From Armillaria gallica (Eukaryota; Basidiomycota; Agaricomycetes; Agaricales; Physalacriaceae): DNA of 64,000 bases. This document shows, piece by piece, positions 59,547-64,000 of the stretch (its first letter is position 1; each line of letters begins with the position of its first letter). The position numbers were made by a program, and so were the translations under genes. The stretch lies in assembly GCA_037576215.1 (NCBI GenBank), contig JBANDB010000017.1, forward strand, positions 620,001-684,000. Reading direction: 5' to 3'. A model generated the notes under the pieces. It was not told the DNA's origin, searched no databases, and was given only the letters and a program-made list of their open reading frames with translations.

Positions 59547-61715
59547 GCAATCACATCATGGCTAAGCCAAACTCCTTGAAGCAGCTTGAGCTTGATGCAG
59601 TGGATAAGGTGTCGCTTCGATTATCGGTCGAAGCGTTGCAGTGGCTGTTATCTGCCTCGTCAAGCCCTGCAGTTCAGAGTATTGTCGTGGAATCCATAGG
59701 CGGGCTACCTATGGCAGCTCTGGTAGAAGTGGAAGATGTTTTCCATGGTGGTCCATCCATTGTTGATGTTCAAGAGAATCTACTGATGTCGCTGACTGAA
59801 TGGCGTGCCGTTGACTGGATGCCTTTTCCTATACCGAGCATATCATCGGGAATGGAGCACAAGTTTGAACGTCTTCTTCGCTCTGGCATGTTCATTTCTA
59901 GGGTGAAGGAACTGTGGGAATTCATCGATGTTCCAGACCAGCTGGTCCGAAATGAGTTTGGTGCTACTCTCGTAACCCAAATCCCAAAGTTTTGTGAGTT
60001 TATGCCCTTGAGCTTACACGAGCCTGGCGTGTTTCTTCACGATATTCTGTCCCTCAAGCCACCAGCAAAGTTTCCTCCCATCGTTTGGGCGAACCTCATC
60101 CAGTCAGCTAGTACCGCCTCCCGGGACCCAGACCTCTTTAACATCGATGACCAGTTCCCAATGCTCCTTTGTTCAGCCGTGACTAGGAGTAGTATTGTTA
60201 GGACAGACATCCCAAAGCAGCAGCTCTTTGCTTCACTGCTTGTTGTAGACTTTCAACAAGCGGTTGAGTACTTTCCCGAGACGGTGCTCGAGTATATGAT
60301 ATGTTGGTTGCCGCGGTTCGATCTGCCTCCTGGGGAACGCCTCGAGTGTCGGGTGTTGGCAGCTTCTATCCACCTCATGATCCATGGGCTTTCACGATCA
60401 GATGCAGGCACAGACACGTCTCAGACCCCTGAAGTCGACTTGCTGTATTCGATGTTCATGATGATTTTTGAATGGATCGACATTCGAGTCCGTTTGGAAG
60501 ATACTCGAATCTCTCATCGTGAATACACCAATTTTCAGCCAAAGTGCAACCGGTTCAAAGTATGATGAGTGCTCCGATTTGGTCCTGGAATGCTACAGGA
60601 AATTCGTGCGGGATTGTAATCTCGCTTCACATATACGTGCTCCTTCATCTGCCCTTCAGTTGCTTGTCACCTCATTACTACTCAATGGTCCACACTCCAC
60701 ACCTCTACCAGGGCTAATGCCACGTTGAAGTTCCTGGAGTCTTGTCTACAAGAGCGCTTTAGACCTGCATATGACATGTTTTATCAACAACGGTGTTTGA
60801 AGTTCCTCGCGATGCAACCGGTCTCTTTATGGTCCGCAAAACTCTTCAGGGCATATGTCATTGGCATCGCCGCTGCAATACACCCATCTCGCGGCGATCT
60901 CGAGGAGAATCGACGATCTCGCAAGCGATTGACTGTCTTCACGAGCCTGAAACTCTCTTCTTGTTTGTTCTACCTTGGCAATGTACACTCATGTGCATAA
61001 ACCGGCATATAATGTTGCAGGATACCCCGATATTATGACAGCTCTTGCTCAAATTCGGCCGCTTGATCCTGCATGGAGTAATTGTCGTCTGAGGCTTCGG
61101 GAGTTAGCTGAGGATGAAAACATTTTTGTTGGATTAGAGGGAGGAGAACAAGAAGTCGAAGAAGAAACAGAAACCGAAGAACGGAGGCGTAATATGTGCG
61201 TAGCCATCAAGACGCTGGACAGATTCTTCTCAGATATGCGTCCTCAGGCCACAACGAGTTTGGAAATGGTATAGTTGCCTCCTACCTTACTTTATATCGA
61301 TGTCGCTGAAGAGTCTTTAGTCGGGGCCACCATCGCAACCTCACTCTCGGTTAGTAGATCGCCTAGGTCACCTGCTACCTTGGCATCGACCTCGACAACA
61401 GGATGAGAAACATCAATTGACGGAAGGTGTTTAGATGCATTTCACCCACATTCTCACCGAAGCTTGCTAATGATCTCAGTCTCACGAGTTGGGGATCTGA
61501 TTTTGTACATACACGTCTGCTGTGATACTAATTAGTGATTACTCGATTCGCTACCAACACCAATACCATACACTGCCGTTGTATACAATAGACGTGATGA
61601 TGACAGTTGTTACATAGATCAGCGTGCGCTGAGGAGAATAGGGTATATCAGTCTTCAGAGCTTCAACGCACCCTCAGTCAATCACTATACAATACGAAAT
61701 AATGCGACTGAATGT

Positions 61716-64000
<2,285 letters not shown>

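Larger units (their letters stand above)
58202..61406 (+). pseudogene. DUF6535 gene, decayed copy
   Basis: A paralogue of the 12602-15684 gene with the same intron positions (about 58443 and 58655) and the same start (MSSPEEPNEASSS). Lesions relative to copy 1: an extra A at about 58746 just after FVVQ; a 106-bp tandem duplication at 59259-59470; a 12-bp repeat array at 59498-59546; a frame change at about 60470-60490; a missing base near 60680; and CAG to TAG at 61272-61274 where copy 1 reads LELVQL. Long stretches remain similar (VNGLWFTSLFLSLTTALVAV, VKQWLHYYVV), so the duplication is not ancient, but no continuous protein can be made. Confidence 0.75.
57930..61712 (+). repeat. Inverted segmental duplication, arm 2
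   Basis: Opposite-orientation match of 12296-15990, including promoter-proximal sequence (tacttcattcagcgccgttgc versus gcttcattcagcgcctttac, each quoted in part) and the 3' flank up to aatacgaaataatgcgactg near 61710. It is longer than arm 1 by about 90 bp because of internal tandem gains. Confidence 0.8.

Overview
The window reads as nuclear DNA of a filamentous Agaricomycete (Basidiomycota). Genes are interrupted every 50-300 coding bases by introns of about 45-60 nt. There are no operons. Lineage-typical families are present (DUF6535 and DUF6534 membrane proteins, an F-box-like/LRR protein), and so are plant cell-wall enzymes (GH51 arabinofuranosidase, GH6 cellobiohydrolases, one with an N-terminal CBM1). 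No rRNA, tRNA or CRISPR array was found. Species was not determined.

Layout. 1-16 kb: the end of an SDR oxidoreductase (+), Utp22/Nrap (-), an F-box-like protein (+), a secreted GH51 enzyme (-), then an apparently functional DUF6535 membrane protein (-). 16-30 kb: a large membrane-anchored protein of unknown function (-), RPA1 (-), indoleamine 2,3-dioxygenase (-), 3-hydroxyisobutyryl-CoA hydrolase (-) sharing a 180-bp divergent promoter with a NECAP endocytosis protein (+). 29.5-34.6 kb: a cluster of one GH6 relic and two GH6 genes (+). 35-51 kb: cysteine desulfurase NFS1 (+), a two-RRM SR-like protein (+), tubulin cofactor E (-), a Nudix hydrolase (-), the proteasome phosphatase UBLCP1 (-), a possible small secreted protein (+), COP9 subunit CSN8 (-) and a secreted type-B carboxylesterase (-). 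51-64 kb is accessory: a second copy of an orphan exon, a decayed coding region, a DUF6534 protein, a ~640-bp foldback element, a decayed inverted second copy of the DUF6535 gene, and a half-length RVB2.

The core genes are unrelated housekeeping functions: ribosome biogenesis, DNA replication, Fe-S assembly, splicing, tubulin folding and proteasome/COP9 control. The secreted GH51, GH6 and carboxylesterase genes belong to plant-biomass breakdown. I see no co-regulated pathway and no defence-type system.

The observations that most deserve checking are these. (a) Eight single-base frame breaks in otherwise good genes, including RPA1, can all be explained by loss of one base from a short homopolymer. 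This points to consensus errors and affects how the GH6 'pseudogenes' should be read. (b) A foldback/MITE-like element packed with GTGTTT/AAACAC motifs lies at 56.6-57.2 kb. (c) A ~3.7-kb inverted duplication has one good and one decayed DUF6535 copy, 42 kb apart. (d) Microexons of 6, 9 and 10 nt are implied by conserved protein motifs in NECAP, GH51 and UBLCP1. (e) A truncated RVB2 keeps Walker A but runs into unrelated sequence.
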